A stretch of DNA of 64,000 bases from Leisingera sp. ANG59 (lineage in GTDB: Bacteria > Pseudomonadota > Alphaproteobacteria > Rhodobacterales > Rhodobacteraceae), in contig NZ_WLCM01000001.1 of NCBI RefSeq assembly GCF_013317235.1, positions 74,849 to 138,848 of the forward strand. The letters run 5' to 3'. This document shows, piece after piece, positions 34,944-42,222 of the stretch. Both the position numbers and the translations under genes were made by a program. Position 1 is the first letter of the stretch. The number at the start of each line of letters is the position of its first letter. The notes under the pieces were generated by a model. The model made no database searches. It saw nothing but the letters and a program-made list of their open reading frames with translations, and was not told the origin of the DNA.

Positions 34944-36299
34944 ATGTCTGAGACAGAAGCAGCAGAGGCAGGCAGCGGCAGGCAAAATGTGCTTGCACGC
35001 AAGCTGGCGGCGACCAAGGAAGGCGCCGGGGGGCTGACCAGTTCCCTGACCCTGAAGGCGTTGCGCCGGTCGGTCGCGCGCGCGGCCGCGGACCTGTGCA
35101 ATCTGCCGATGGCGGTGCTGGCGGCGCGTCAGTCCAACCGGGTATCCGAAGACCTGGCCGAACAGCTGTCGGACAAGGATCTTCTGGTGGTGCTGGACTG
35201 CCCGCAGGGGCGGCTGGGTGCTGCCAGCATGGATGCGGCGACCGTGACGGCGCTGATCCAGCAGCAGACCATCGGTGCGGTCATCGGCAAGGCGCCGTCC
35301 GAGCGCCACTACACGCCCACCGATGCAGCAATGACCGCAGACTTCCTGGAGCGCAGCTTTGCCAAGGTTGTGGCGATGCTGGACGGCCAGGCGGACCAAT
35401 CCCTTTTTTCCGGTTACCGCTTTGGCGCCCAGGTCGAAAACGTGCGCAGCCTGGTGCTGGGCATGGAGGCCGATGACTACCGGGTGATCGAGCTGAACCT
35501 GGACCTTGCTTGCGGCGCCATGCAGGGGGTGATGAAGCTGATCCTGCCCGAACCCACGGCAGAGGACTTGCAAGGCGGCCAGGGCAGCGCCAGCGGCCCG
35601 TCGCTTGGGGCCAGTCTCGATTCGATCCGGGCCGAGCTGACTGCTGTCCTGTGCAGGATGCGGGTGCCGGTTCAGAAATTTGCCAGCCTGCAGATCGGCG
35701 ATTCCATTCCGTTGGATTCTGCGTTTCTCTATGAAACCGACCTGCTGACCATCGGCGGCAATCCTGTGGCGCAGGGGCGGCTTGGCCAGATGAACGGCTC
35801 GCGTGCGGTGCGCCTGAACCCGCCCAGGAACAGCCGGCCTGCAGACATTGCTGCGGATGCGGCGGCGTTCTCAGAAGGCGGCGGAATGCAGGCTCTGCCG
35901 GACGCGACGACAGAATTGGGGCTGGATATGGGAATCGCTGCGCAAGGCTTGCAGGTCCCGATGGATGACATGGGGCTCCCGGCGCTGGACGCCGGGACGG
36001 CTTTGGATGCCACGTCGCTGGATGCCGGCGCTGGCGGCGGGATGCCCCCGCTTGGCGGAGAGGGGCTGGATGACGGCCTTGGCGGCGGACTCGGCGGAGA
36101 GATGGATCCAATGGGCCTGCCTGCGCTTGACGGAGATGGCGCGCTGAGCATGGATGGACTGGAGGGCGGCCTGCCGGATCTTCCGGACCTGCCCGATTTG
36201 CCGGACCTGCCTGCGGGTGACCTGGGTGATTTTTCAGGTTGTGATGCAGAGGAGATATCCCAGCTGGCCGGGCTGGAAAGCGCATTGCCGGATGGCTGA
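34944..36299 (+). CDS. FliM/FliN-like SpoA-domain protein with acidic repeat tail
   Basis: 451 residues. Residues 1-200 resemble the middle domain of FliM (ARKLAATKEGAGGLTSSLTL; the LERSFAKVVAMLDGQ helix), and 225-295 form a SpoA domain (LTAVLCRMRVPVQKFASLQI, then GDSIPLDS and VAQGRLGQMNGSRAVRL). From 296 on is a low-complexity acidic tail rich in Gly, Leu and Asp with four LPD repeats at 410-421. SpoA proteins build the flagellar C-ring or type III sorting platforms. No flagellar genes are near; the upstream neighbours are a receiver protein and a kinase. That suggests a switch-complex component or a CheY-like partner, by inference. Confidence 0.75.
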   Translation: MSETEAAEAGSGRQNVLARKLAATKEGAGGLTSSLTLKALRRSVARAAADLCNLPMAVLAARQSNRVSEDLAEQLSDKDLLVVLDCPQGRLGAASMDAATVTALIQQQTIGAVIGKAPSERHYTPTDAAMTADFLERSFAKVVAMLDGQADQSLFSGYRFGAQVENVRSLVLGMEADDYRVIELNLDLACGAMQGVMKLILPEPTAEDLQGGQGSASGPSLGASLDSIRAELTAVLCRMRVPVQKFASLQIGDSIPLDSAFLYETDLLTIGGNPVAQGRLGQMNGSRAVRLNPPRNSRPADIAADAAAFSEGGGMQALPDATTELGLDMGIAAQGLQVPMDDMGLPALDAGTALDATSLDAGAGGGMPPLGGEGLDDGLGGGLGGEMDPMGLPALDGDGALSMDGLEGGLPDLPDLPDLPDLPAGDLGDFSGCDAEEISQLAGLESALPDG

Positions 36300-36576
36300 G
36301 CCCCGTCGGCGAAGCTGCCGCGGACCCTTGAAGACCCTCATATCACTTGCCGTCAGTACCGGTCAAATCCCCTATTTTTTGCCAAAGCGCGCCTTAGGTA
36401 GCGGTGACAGTGGCAAGGGCAGAACCGGGCTGAAGCCGGCCACACCTTGTTCGGCCCTGACATTGGGCACGGAGGGGGCCGGCTCCAGGGAAACGGCTGG
36501 CAAGTGGAGAAAATTGGGTGATTTAAGGGGCAGCGGCGGCGCAGCGCCGCCCGTCCCGCGGCCCCTGAACTTTACC

Positions 36577-37002
36577 TTAGGTGCCGGCCAGAGAAACCAG
36601 TGCCGGGCGCAGCCCGTCCAGCTGATACCCTGCGGCCTGAGTTTTTTGCAGGATCTCGTCAGGGGACAAGTCGCCGGCTTGACTCAGCGCCCAGACCACC
36701 GAGCAGCGCGTGCCTGAGGCGCAGTAGGCCAGCACGGGGCCTTCGCAGCCCTCATACAGTTCACGCTGCAAAGCAACATTTTCCGGCGTCATGGTCTGAT
36801 GGGTCAGCGGCAGAACCTCGAACCGCAGGCCCGCGGCCTCGGCAGCGGCACGGATGGTCTCTGCCTGATGGCTGGGTGGCACTTCCTCATCCGGGCGGTT
36901 GCAGATCACCGTCTTGTAGCCGGCATCGGCAATGGCGGGCAGGTCCTCGGCCGAGATCTGCGGCGAGACCGAATAGCGGGGGGTGATTACGCGTGCATCC
37001 AT
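36577..37002 (-). CDS. TIGR01244/DUF442 sulfurtransferase-phosphatase-like protein
   Basis: 141 residues of the DUF442 family (dual-specificity-phosphatase fold), with the Cys-loop YCASGTRCSVVWAL where the catalytic Cys precedes Gly-x-Arg as in rhodanese-like members; the block KTVICNRPDEEVPPSHQAE is typical. In BigR-regulated operons this domain is often fused to the metallo-beta-lactamase persulfide dioxygenase (Blh); here the two are separate genes of one operon. It probably handles persulfide sulfur. Last gene of the operon, 12 nt after the YedE half. The 277 nt on the other side hold GC-rich inverted repeats only. Confidence 0.87.
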   Translation of the reverse strand: MDARVITPRYSVSPQISAEDLPAIADAGYKTVICNRPDEEVPPSHQAETIRAAAEAAGLRFEVLPLTHQTMTPENVALQRELYEGCEGPVLAYCASGTRCSVVWALSQAGDLSPDEILQKTQAAGYQLDGLRPALVSLAGT

Positions 37003-37013
37003 GGCCCGAGTCT

Positions 37014-37448
37014 TTACGCGTTTGCAGCGGCCCGGTCCAGATGCCGGATGAACCATGGCGCGGCCATCATGCCGCAGGCCATTGCCGCAAAGAACAGCAG
37101 GCCCTGCCAGCTGTTGTAGCTGAGCGAAGCCATCGCCGGGCCGGGGCAGAGGCCCGCCAGCGCCCAGCCGGTGCCGAACAACACGGACCCAAGCACAAGC
37201 CGCCTGTCCAGATCGGCGGAGGGCGGGGCGGGGAAGCTGCCGCCGGCCGCAGGTTTGCGCCCTTCAGCCAGCCGCCATGCCAGCGCCATCGGCAGCAGCG
37301 CGCCGCCCATTACGAAGGCCAGGGTGGGATCCCAATCGCCAAGGATATCCAAAAAGCCCTGCACCTTGGCGGTGTCGGTCATCCCCGACAGCATCAGTCC
37401 GGTCCCGAACAGGCTGCCTGCAAACAATGCCAGAAGAATCCGCATCAT
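37014..37448 (-). CDS. YeeE/YedE-family transporter half, C-terminal type (DUF6691)
   Basis: 144 residues with four hydrophobic helices and the motifs GLMLSGMTDTAKVQGFLD and GTGWALAGLCPGPAMA typical of the second half of YeeE/YedE thiosulfate-type channels. The conserved Cys in GLCPGPA is the family's sulfur-relay Cys. It starts with an overlap (TGATG) on the previous half-gene, so both chains are made together and probably form one channel. Substrate (thiosulfate or another sulfane sulfur compound) is inferred. Confidence 0.87.
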   Translation of the reverse strand: MMRILLALFAGSLFGTGLMLSGMTDTAKVQGFLDILGDWDPTLAFVMGGALLPMALAWRLAEGRKPAAGGSFPAPPSADLDRRLVLGSVLFGTGWALAGLCPGPAMASLSYNSWQGLLFFAAMACGMMAAPWFIRHLDRAAANA

Positions 37449-37876
37449 CAGATCACCCCCAGAAGCTGGCGCAGAACCGCCAGTGTCAGAATGCCGGCCA
37501 GCATGAAGGCCGCTGTTGCCGAAATGCCGCGCAGGGACAGGCGGGAAATGCCGCAGACCCCGTGGCCTGAGGTGCAGCCATTGGCAACCCGGGTGCCGAC
37601 ACCAACCAGCAGGCCGGCCAGCACCAGAACCGCAGCATTGCTGGTGACATGGGTATCTGGCGTGCCGCCTGTCAGCAGCCCGATCAGCAGCGGCATGCCG
37701 ATCACCCCGGCGATGAAAGCGGTCCGTTCGGCCGCGGTGTTGCGGCCGCTGCCATCCAGCAGCCCGCCAAGTATTCCGCTGGCCCCCATGATACGGCCGT
37801 TGCCCAGCAGGTAGACCGCGCCGCCCAGCCCGATCAGCAAGCCGCCGCCCAAGCCCCAGATCCAATCCGTTTCCAT
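37448..37876 (-). CDS. YeeE/YedE-family transporter half, N-terminal type
   Basis: 142 residues, four to five hydrophobic helices, with the YedE motifs YLLGNGRIMGASGILGGLLD and VANGCTSGHGVCGISRLS, the latter carrying the conserved relay Cys residues. It lies 24 nt after the metallo-beta-lactamase gene and overlaps the other transporter half by one base. In related operons this pair carries sulfur compounds across the inner membrane for oxidation or detoxification. Confidence 0.88.
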   Translation of the reverse strand: METDWIWGLGGGLLIGLGGAVYLLGNGRIMGASGILGGLLDGSGRNTAAERTAFIAGVIGMPLLIGLLTGGTPDTHVTSNAAVLVLAGLLVGVGTRVANGCTSGHGVCGISRLSLRGISATAAFMLAGILTLAVLRQLLGVI

Positions 37877-37899
37877 GTGTGGTCTCCGTTACTTTGCGG

Positions 37900-38763
37900 T
37901 CAGAGCTTGTTGACCGGGATCTTCAGGAACACATCGCCCTGTTCGTCCGGCTCCGGCATCTGGCCCGCGCGCATGTTGACCTGCAGCGAGGGCAGGATCA
38001 GCCGCGGCATGCCCAGTGTCGCGTCGCGGGCGTCGCGCATTTTGACGAACTCCTCGATGCTGCGGCCGGAGCCGACATGCACGTTCAGCGCCTTCTGCTC
38101 ACCGACAGTGGTTTCCCAGGCATAGTTGTCACGCCCCGGGGCTTTGTAGTCGTGACCTACAAAGATGCGGGTATCATCCGGCAGGGACAGGATCTTCTGG
38201 ATCGAGTTGTAGAGATCCGCGGAAGAGCCGCCGGGAAAATCGCAGCGGGCGGTGCCGAAATCGGGCATGAACAGGGTATCGCCGACAAAGGCTGCATCGC
38301 CGATCACGTAGGTGAGGCAGGCCGGCGTGTGGCCGGGCGTGTGCAGCACCTCGCCGCGCATCTGGCCGATCATGAAGCTGTCGCCCTCGCGGAACAGCCG
38401 GTCGAACTGGCTGCCGTCGCGCTGAAACTCGGTGCCTTCGTTGAACACTTTGCCGAAGGTGTCCTGAACCACAGTGATCTGGTCGCCAATGCCGATCTTG
38501 CCGCCCAGCTGGTCCTGCAGATACGGCGCTGCGGACAGGTGGTCGGCGTGCACATGGCTCTCCAGGACCCATTCGACGCGCAGGTTTTCGGACGCGATCC
38601 AGGCGATGATCGTATCCGCGGAGGCGGTGCAGGTGCGCCCCGCTGCCTGGTCATAGTCCAAAACCGAGTCAATAATGGCGCAGGCGGATCCTTCCGGTTC
38701 GCGCACCACGTAGGAAACGGTGTTGGTGGCTTCGTCGAAAAAGGCTTTGACGGCGGGGGTCAT
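37900..38763 (-). CDS. Persulfide dioxygenase-like metallo-beta-lactamase protein (ETHE1/Blh type)
   Basis: 287 residues of the glyoxalase II-like MBL fold. Metal motif ESHVHADHLSA (HxHxDH), then LHTPGHTPACLTYV, the metal-ligand GDTLFMPDFGTARCDFPGG, and FVGHDYKAPGRD (last His). The segment FGTARCDFPGGSSADLYNSI is characteristic of ETHE1-type persulfide dioxygenases, which oxidise glutathione persulfide to sulfite with one iron. The first gene of a four-gene sulfur operon. I prefer the ATG at 38763 (GGGAG upstream) over the ATG at 38793. Confidence 0.88.
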   Translation of the reverse strand: MTPAVKAFFDEATNTVSYVVREPEGSACAIIDSVLDYDQAAGRTCTASADTIIAWIASENLRVEWVLESHVHADHLSAAPYLQDQLGGKIGIGDQITVVQDTFGKVFNEGTEFQRDGSQFDRLFREGDSFMIGQMRGEVLHTPGHTPACLTYVIGDAAFVGDTLFMPDFGTARCDFPGGSSADLYNSIQKILSLPDDTRIFVGHDYKAPGRDNYAWETTVGEQKALNVHVGSGRSIEEFVKMRDARDATLGMPRLILPSLQVNMRAGQMPEPDEQGDVFLKIPVNKL

Positions 38764-38783
38764 CAGGTAGTCTCCCTTGGGTT

Positions 38784-38818
38784 CGCAATTCATATAAAGA
38801 TTTGAGAATATGTTTCAA
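38784..38818 (-). promoter_or_regulatory. Candidate promoter/operator of the sulfur operon
   Basis: On the minus strand TTGAAA (38818-38813) and TATATG (38796-38791) are 16 nt apart, a fair sigma-70-type promoter. CATAT (38791-38795) and ATATG (38808-38812) form an inverted repeat overlapping it. BigR/SqrR-type repressors use AT-rich dyads at such operons, but the known SqrR spacing is not met, and no such regulator gene adjoins. Confidence 0.4.
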
Positions 38819-38847
38819 GCCTGCCGGCGGGCGGCGCTGAAGGGTCG

Positions 38848-38874
38848 TTGAATCATCACCTCCAGCTGATTCAA
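38848..38874. promoter_or_regulatory. 27-bp inverted repeat between the sulfur operon and the next gene
   Basis: TTGAATCA (38848-38855) and TGATTCAA (38867-38874) are perfect 8-bp arms separated by 11 bp. There is no T-tract, so it looks like a protein-binding dyad more than a terminator. It lies in the 290-bp gap 38764-39053, which otherwise shows no gene. Confidence 0.4.
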
Positions 38875-39053
38875 GTCAAGGCGCAGGGATGCTGCGCTGC
38901 GATAAGCTTTCCGGGATGCCGCGAGGCCCTTGAAAACATCATTTGAACAGTAAAACTGCGTAAATAAGCGGCAACATGCTCAAATGGCGCAGGTATTCAT
39001 ACGCCTGTTGTGAAATACCGGGATAACCTCATCATGAGTCAGGGAGGACTGCT

Positions 39054-39269
39054 ATGACACGTGAAGATCTGCTCAGCACCGTCGAGAGCCTGGAAACCCG
39101 GATCCGCAAGGAAAGCGGCGCCGAACGGCTGGCCATGCGGCCGGAGTTCATCCGCCTGCTGGACTACATGCGCAAGACCGGTGCCGAGGTTCCCGGCCGG
39201 CTGCGCCGCCTGGAGGCTGCGCTGTGCGAAGAAGCGGTTGAGGAGATGTTCGACAACGTGCCGGTCTGA
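39054..39269 (+). CDS. Small helical protein, unknown
   Basis: 71 residues, charged and predicted to be all-helical (TREDLLSTVESLETRIRKES, then LRRLEAALCEEAVEEMFDNV), without membrane segment or signal. I do not recognise the family. GGGAGG lies about 9 nt before the ATG and the codons look like those of neighbouring genes, so it is probably real. It converges on the next small gene with 34 nt between. Confidence 0.6.
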   Translation: MTREDLLSTVESLETRIRKESGAERLAMRPEFIRLLDYMRKTGAEVPGRLRRLEAALCEEAVEEMFDNVPV

Positions 39270-39303
39270 CCGGGGGCAGGGCCGCTATGGGGCGGCCCGG
39301 GCG

Positions 39304-39522
39304 TCAGCCCAGGAAAATGCCCACCATCACCAGCATCAGCCCCAGGACCGACAGCAGCAGGGCGCCCAGATTGTACGGCAGCACCGATTGCACGACGGCG
39401 CGCAGCGCCTCGTCGTCCAGTTGCTGGCGGCGGGCGCGGGCGACCTTGATGATGCACCAGACCAGTCCCAGCAGGCCGGACACGGACACGGCGGCTCCGG
39501 TCCAAACGATGAGATCGAACAT
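39304..39522 (-). CDS. Small two-helix inner-membrane protein, unknown
   Basis: 72 residues: hydrophobic helix at about 5-27, a basic/polar loop (KVARARRQQLDDEALRAVVQ) and a second helix at about 48-71 that ends at the C-terminus. The topology suggests a cytoplasmic loop. Family not recognised. The 206-bp interval to gapR (39523-39728) must hold both divergent promoters; nothing specific could be assigned there. Confidence 0.6.
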   Translation of the reverse strand: MFDLIVWTGAAVSVSGLLGLVWCIIKVARARRQQLDDEALRAVVQSVLPYNLGALLLSVLGLMLVMVGIFLG

Positions 39523-39728
39523 GGGTAGGCTCCTGCGGGGTTTCGTGCTGCGATGCGCGTAGCCGATCCGGTCAGCGCGTGCAAGCGCGCGGGCTCCACT
39601 TGCGCCAGAGCGGCGCCGGATTTTGCCGCTTTGATCGCCTCTGCCGCTTTCCCGTCTTGCGGCGCAGCGGGCAGGGCGCTATCCCCTTGCTCCGACAGCA
39701 ACTGACAGCATGTTCGACGGAGCCGCAG

Positions 39729-39992
39729 ATGGACATCACAGAAGACGAAAAAAGCGAAAACTACCGCGTGACCGCTGGCGAGCTGCGCCAGTTCATCGAA
39801 CGGTTCGAGCGGCTGGATGAAGAAAAGAAAACCATCGCCGAACAGCAGAAAGAGGTGATGGCCGAAGCCAAGGGCCGCGGCTATGACACCAAGGTGATGC
39901 GCAAGATCATCGCCCTTCGCAAGCGTGACGAGAACGACATCGCCGAAGAAGAGGCGGTGCTGGAAATGTACAAGGAAGCGCTCGGCATGTAA
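39729..39992 (+). CDS. gapR: GapR/DUF2312 nucleoid-associated protein
   Basis: 87 residues of the DUF2312 family, known in Caulobacter as GapR, which clamps overtwisted DNA ahead of polymerases and helps topoisomerases. The hallmark segments are present: TAGELRQFIERFERLDEEKK, EVMAEAKGRGYDTKVMRKII and ALRKRDENDIAEEEAVLEMY. GGAG lies about 8 nt before the ATG. Transcribed alone, followed by a strong terminator. Confidence 0.93.
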   Translation: MDITEDEKSENYRVTAGELRQFIERFERLDEEKKTIAEQQKEVMAEAKGRGYDTKVMRKIIALRKRDENDIAEEEAVLEMYKEALGM

Positions 39993-40017
39993 GCCGCGAT
40001 TTCCCGTTGAGCTGAAC

Positions 40018-40055
40018 AGCCGCGCAGGTCCCGCACCTGCGCGGCTTTGTTTTTG
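40018..40055 (+). terminator. Rho-independent terminator of gapR
   Basis: Perfect 12-bp arms (40018-40029 and 40035-40046) around a 5-nt loop, followed by TTGTTTTT. Confidence 0.92.
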
Positions 40056-40145
40056 GGTATTCGCGGCTAGAAATTTTAAGCTTGAAATAAATGCTGCAGC
40101 GGCGCTAAAGTCAGCCCAGGCAGTAATCAGCAAAGGAGTTCCGCC

Positions 40146-40544
40146 ATGCCGGCCATCAGCGTGCATCCCGAAGGGTGGAAGCCCGCAAAAGGCTATGCCA
40201 ACGGCATGGTGGCGGAGGGCCGGCAGCTGTTTGTCGGCGGCCAAATCGGGTGGACTGCAGATCAGGTGTTCGAGGCGCAGGACTTTATCGGCCAGATGAG
40301 CCAGGCGCTGCGCAACATTCTGGAGGTCGTCAAGACGGCAGGCGGCTCTGCTCAGGATATCACCCGGCTCACTTGGTATGTGACGGACAAGGCGGAATAC
40401 CTGGCCCATCAGGCGGAGGTTGGCAGGGCCTACCGTGCGGTAATGGGCTATCACTTCCCGGCGATGACCATGGTGGTGGTGTCCGCCCTGATCGAGGATG
40501 AGGCCAAAGTGGAAATTGAGGCCACCGCAGTTCTGCCGTCCTGA
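40146..40544 (+). CDS. RidA/YjgF family protein (second copy)
   Basis: 132 residues of the Rid family: GYANGMVAEGRQLFVGGQIG, DITRLTWYVTDKAEYLAH and a C-terminal VEIEATAVLPS. Different from the copy at 16.5 kb; the canonical ligand Arg is again not obvious. AAAGGAG precedes the ATG. It sits just before the pyrimidine genes, and RutC of the Rut pathway is a Rid protein, but a terminator separates it from preT, so a shared role is only a possibility. Confidence 0.8.
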   Translation: MPAISVHPEGWKPAKGYANGMVAEGRQLFVGGQIGWTADQVFEAQDFIGQMSQALRNILEVVKTAGGSAQDITRLTWYVTDKAEYLAHQAEVGRAYRAVMGYHFPAMTMVVVSALIEDEAKVEIEATAVLPS

Positions 40545-40718
40545 CCCTGCAGAAAGACCGCGAGGACCTCGTTTGAAGGCGCCGGATTGCCCGGCAAAAG
40601 GGCGGAAAACGCGGCCTGAGCGGTCTCCGGTTGCTGGTGCGCCCCTGTTTTTAGAGCATAAGGCCGGAATTGGCCGAAAGGCGTTCCGGCATAAGTGCCT
40701 GATTTCAGGCCTTTGCAA

Positions 40719-40746
40719 GCCGCTCCTTCAGGGGCGGCATTTTTTT
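40719..40746 (+). terminator. Rho-independent terminator after the RidA gene
   Basis: Eight-base arms (40719-40726 and 40731-40738, one wobble pair) with loop TTCA, followed by a run of T. Confidence 0.8.
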
Positions 40747-40760
40747 GCCCTGCGGAAAAA

Positions 40761-40778
40761 TTTTACCAGTTGATAAAA
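40761..40778 (+). promoter_or_regulatory. Degenerate RutR-like operator upstream of preT
   Basis: TTTTACCAGTTGATAAAA differs at 3 of 18 positions from the near-perfect RutR-like box at 44422 and keeps the dyad. It lies 55 bp before the preT start, right after the previous terminator, so it fits control of preTA. A -10 box could not be assigned. Confidence 0.55.
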
Positions 40779-40832
40779 AACGAGACTGTGGCACTCTGAT
40801 ATCAGAACAACAGAAAATCAGGGAGACACCCA

Positions 40833-42167
40833 ATGGCGACCAGCCATCAGGCATCCGGCATTCAGGCAGCGCGGCTTGACGCTGCCGGGATCGCTGAGAA
40901 TTTCTCGGACCTTCACCCAGCCTATGACGCTCACGAGGCAGCCGTGGCGGCGGACCGCTGCTATTTCTGCTATGACGCGCCCTGCATGACAGCCTGTCCG
41001 ACCACCATCGACATCCCCCAGTTCATCCGGGAGATTCAGGCGGGCCACCCCGAAAGCGCAGCCAGGACCATTCTGGAGCAGAACATCCTTGGCGGCATGT
41101 GCGCCCGGGTCTGCCCGACGGAAACGCTGTGCGAGGAAGCCTGCGTGCGCGAAACCGCCGAAGGCAAGCCGGTCGAGATCGGCCGCCTGCAGCGCTATGC
41201 CACCGACACGCTGATGGAGAAGGGGGTGCATCCCTTCACCCGCGCTGCCGCCACCGGCAAGAAGATCGCCGTGGTTGGCGCCGGCCCCGCGGGCCTGGCT
41301 GCTGCGCACCGGCTGGCGATGCTGGGCCACGACGTGGTCGTCTATGACGCCAAGTCCAAGGCCGGCGGGCTCAACGAGTTTGGCATCGCGGCCTATAAGA
41401 CCACCAATGACTTCGCCGCGCGCGAGGTCGACTGGCTGCTGCAAATCGGCGGCATCACCATGGATTACGGCAAGAAGCTGGGTGCGGAGCTGTCGCTGGA
41501 CGGGCTGACGTCTGCTTATGACGCGGTGTTCCTGTCCATCGGCCTTGCCGGGGTCAACGCCCTGCGGGCGCCGGGCGAGGACAAGGACGGCGTGCGGGAT
41601 GCGGTGGAGTTCATCGCGGAACTGCGGCAGGCCGAGGATTTGACCGCGCTGCCGGTGGGCCGCAACGTGGTAGTGATCGGCGGCGGTATGACCGCGGTGG
41701 ATGCCGCGGTGCAATCCAAGCTTCTGGGCGCCGAAAATGTCACCATCGCCTACCGCCGCAGCCGCGAGGAGATGGGCGCAAGCCGCTTCGAACAGGATCT
41801 GGCGGCCTCCAAGGGCGTCAAACTGATGTTCAACGTTATGCCCAAGGCAGTGCTTGGCAATGGGTCGGCAGCCGAGATCGAATTGGAGTATACTGAGGTC
41901 GCGGACGGCAAGGTTTCCGGCACCGGCGAGACCGTGCGGCTGGCGGCCGATCAGGTGTTCAAGGCGATCGGGCAGACGCTGGAAGGCCAGCCCGATGCGC
42001 TGGCGCTGGAGGGCCGCAAGATCAAGGTGGACGCCAGCGGGCGCACCTCGGTGGCCGGGGTCTGGGCCGGGGGCGACTGCGCCTCGGGTGGCGAGGACCT
42101 CACCGTGACCGCCGTGGCCGAGGGCCGCGACGCCGCAATGGACATTCACTCCAGCCTGATGGGCTGA
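40833..42167 (+). CDS. preT: Dihydropyrimidine dehydrogenase (NAD-type), electron-transfer subunit PreT
   Basis: 444 residues. The N-terminal part has cysteine clusters (CYFCYDAPCMTACPTTIDIP; CARVCPTETLCEEACV) for iron-sulfur centres; then a FAD-binding Rossmann motif VVGAGPAGLAAAHRLAMLGH and an NAD(P)H-binding motif VVIGGGMTAVDAA; the C-terminal VWAGGDCASGGEDLTVTAVA closes the FAD site. It passes electrons from NAD(P)H to PreA, which reduces uracil and thymine. The layout equals the N-terminal half of mammalian DPD and the small subunit of glutamate synthase. preA follows 55 nt later. GGGAG precedes the ATG. Confidence 0.94.
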   Translation: MATSHQASGIQAARLDAAGIAENFSDLHPAYDAHEAAVAADRCYFCYDAPCMTACPTTIDIPQFIREIQAGHPESAARTILEQNILGGMCARVCPTETLCEEACVRETAEGKPVEIGRLQRYATDTLMEKGVHPFTRAAATGKKIAVVGAGPAGLAAAHRLAMLGHDVVVYDAKSKAGGLNEFGIAAYKTTNDFAAREVDWLLQIGGITMDYGKKLGAELSLDGLTSAYDAVFLSIGLAGVNALRAPGEDKDGVRDAVEFIAELRQAEDLTALPVGRNVVVIGGGMTAVDAAVQSKLLGAENVTIAYRRSREEMGASRFEQDLAASKGVKLMFNVMPKAVLGNGSAAEIELEYTEVADGKVSGTGETVRLAADQVFKAIGQTLEGQPDALALEGRKIKVDASGRTSVAGVWAGGDCASGGEDLTVTAVAEGRDAAMDIHSSLMG

Positions 42168-42222
42168 GCCAGTTCGGGTGCGGTTCCACTGCACCCAAGC
42201 TAGCCTTAAGAGGAGAGATCAA

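Noticed and set aside
36538..36560. GC-rich palindrome GGCGGCGCAGCGCCGCC
   Set aside because: No T-tract, loop too small to be sure of a hairpin in RNA, and no promoter context. Recorded only as part of the 36300-36576 gap.
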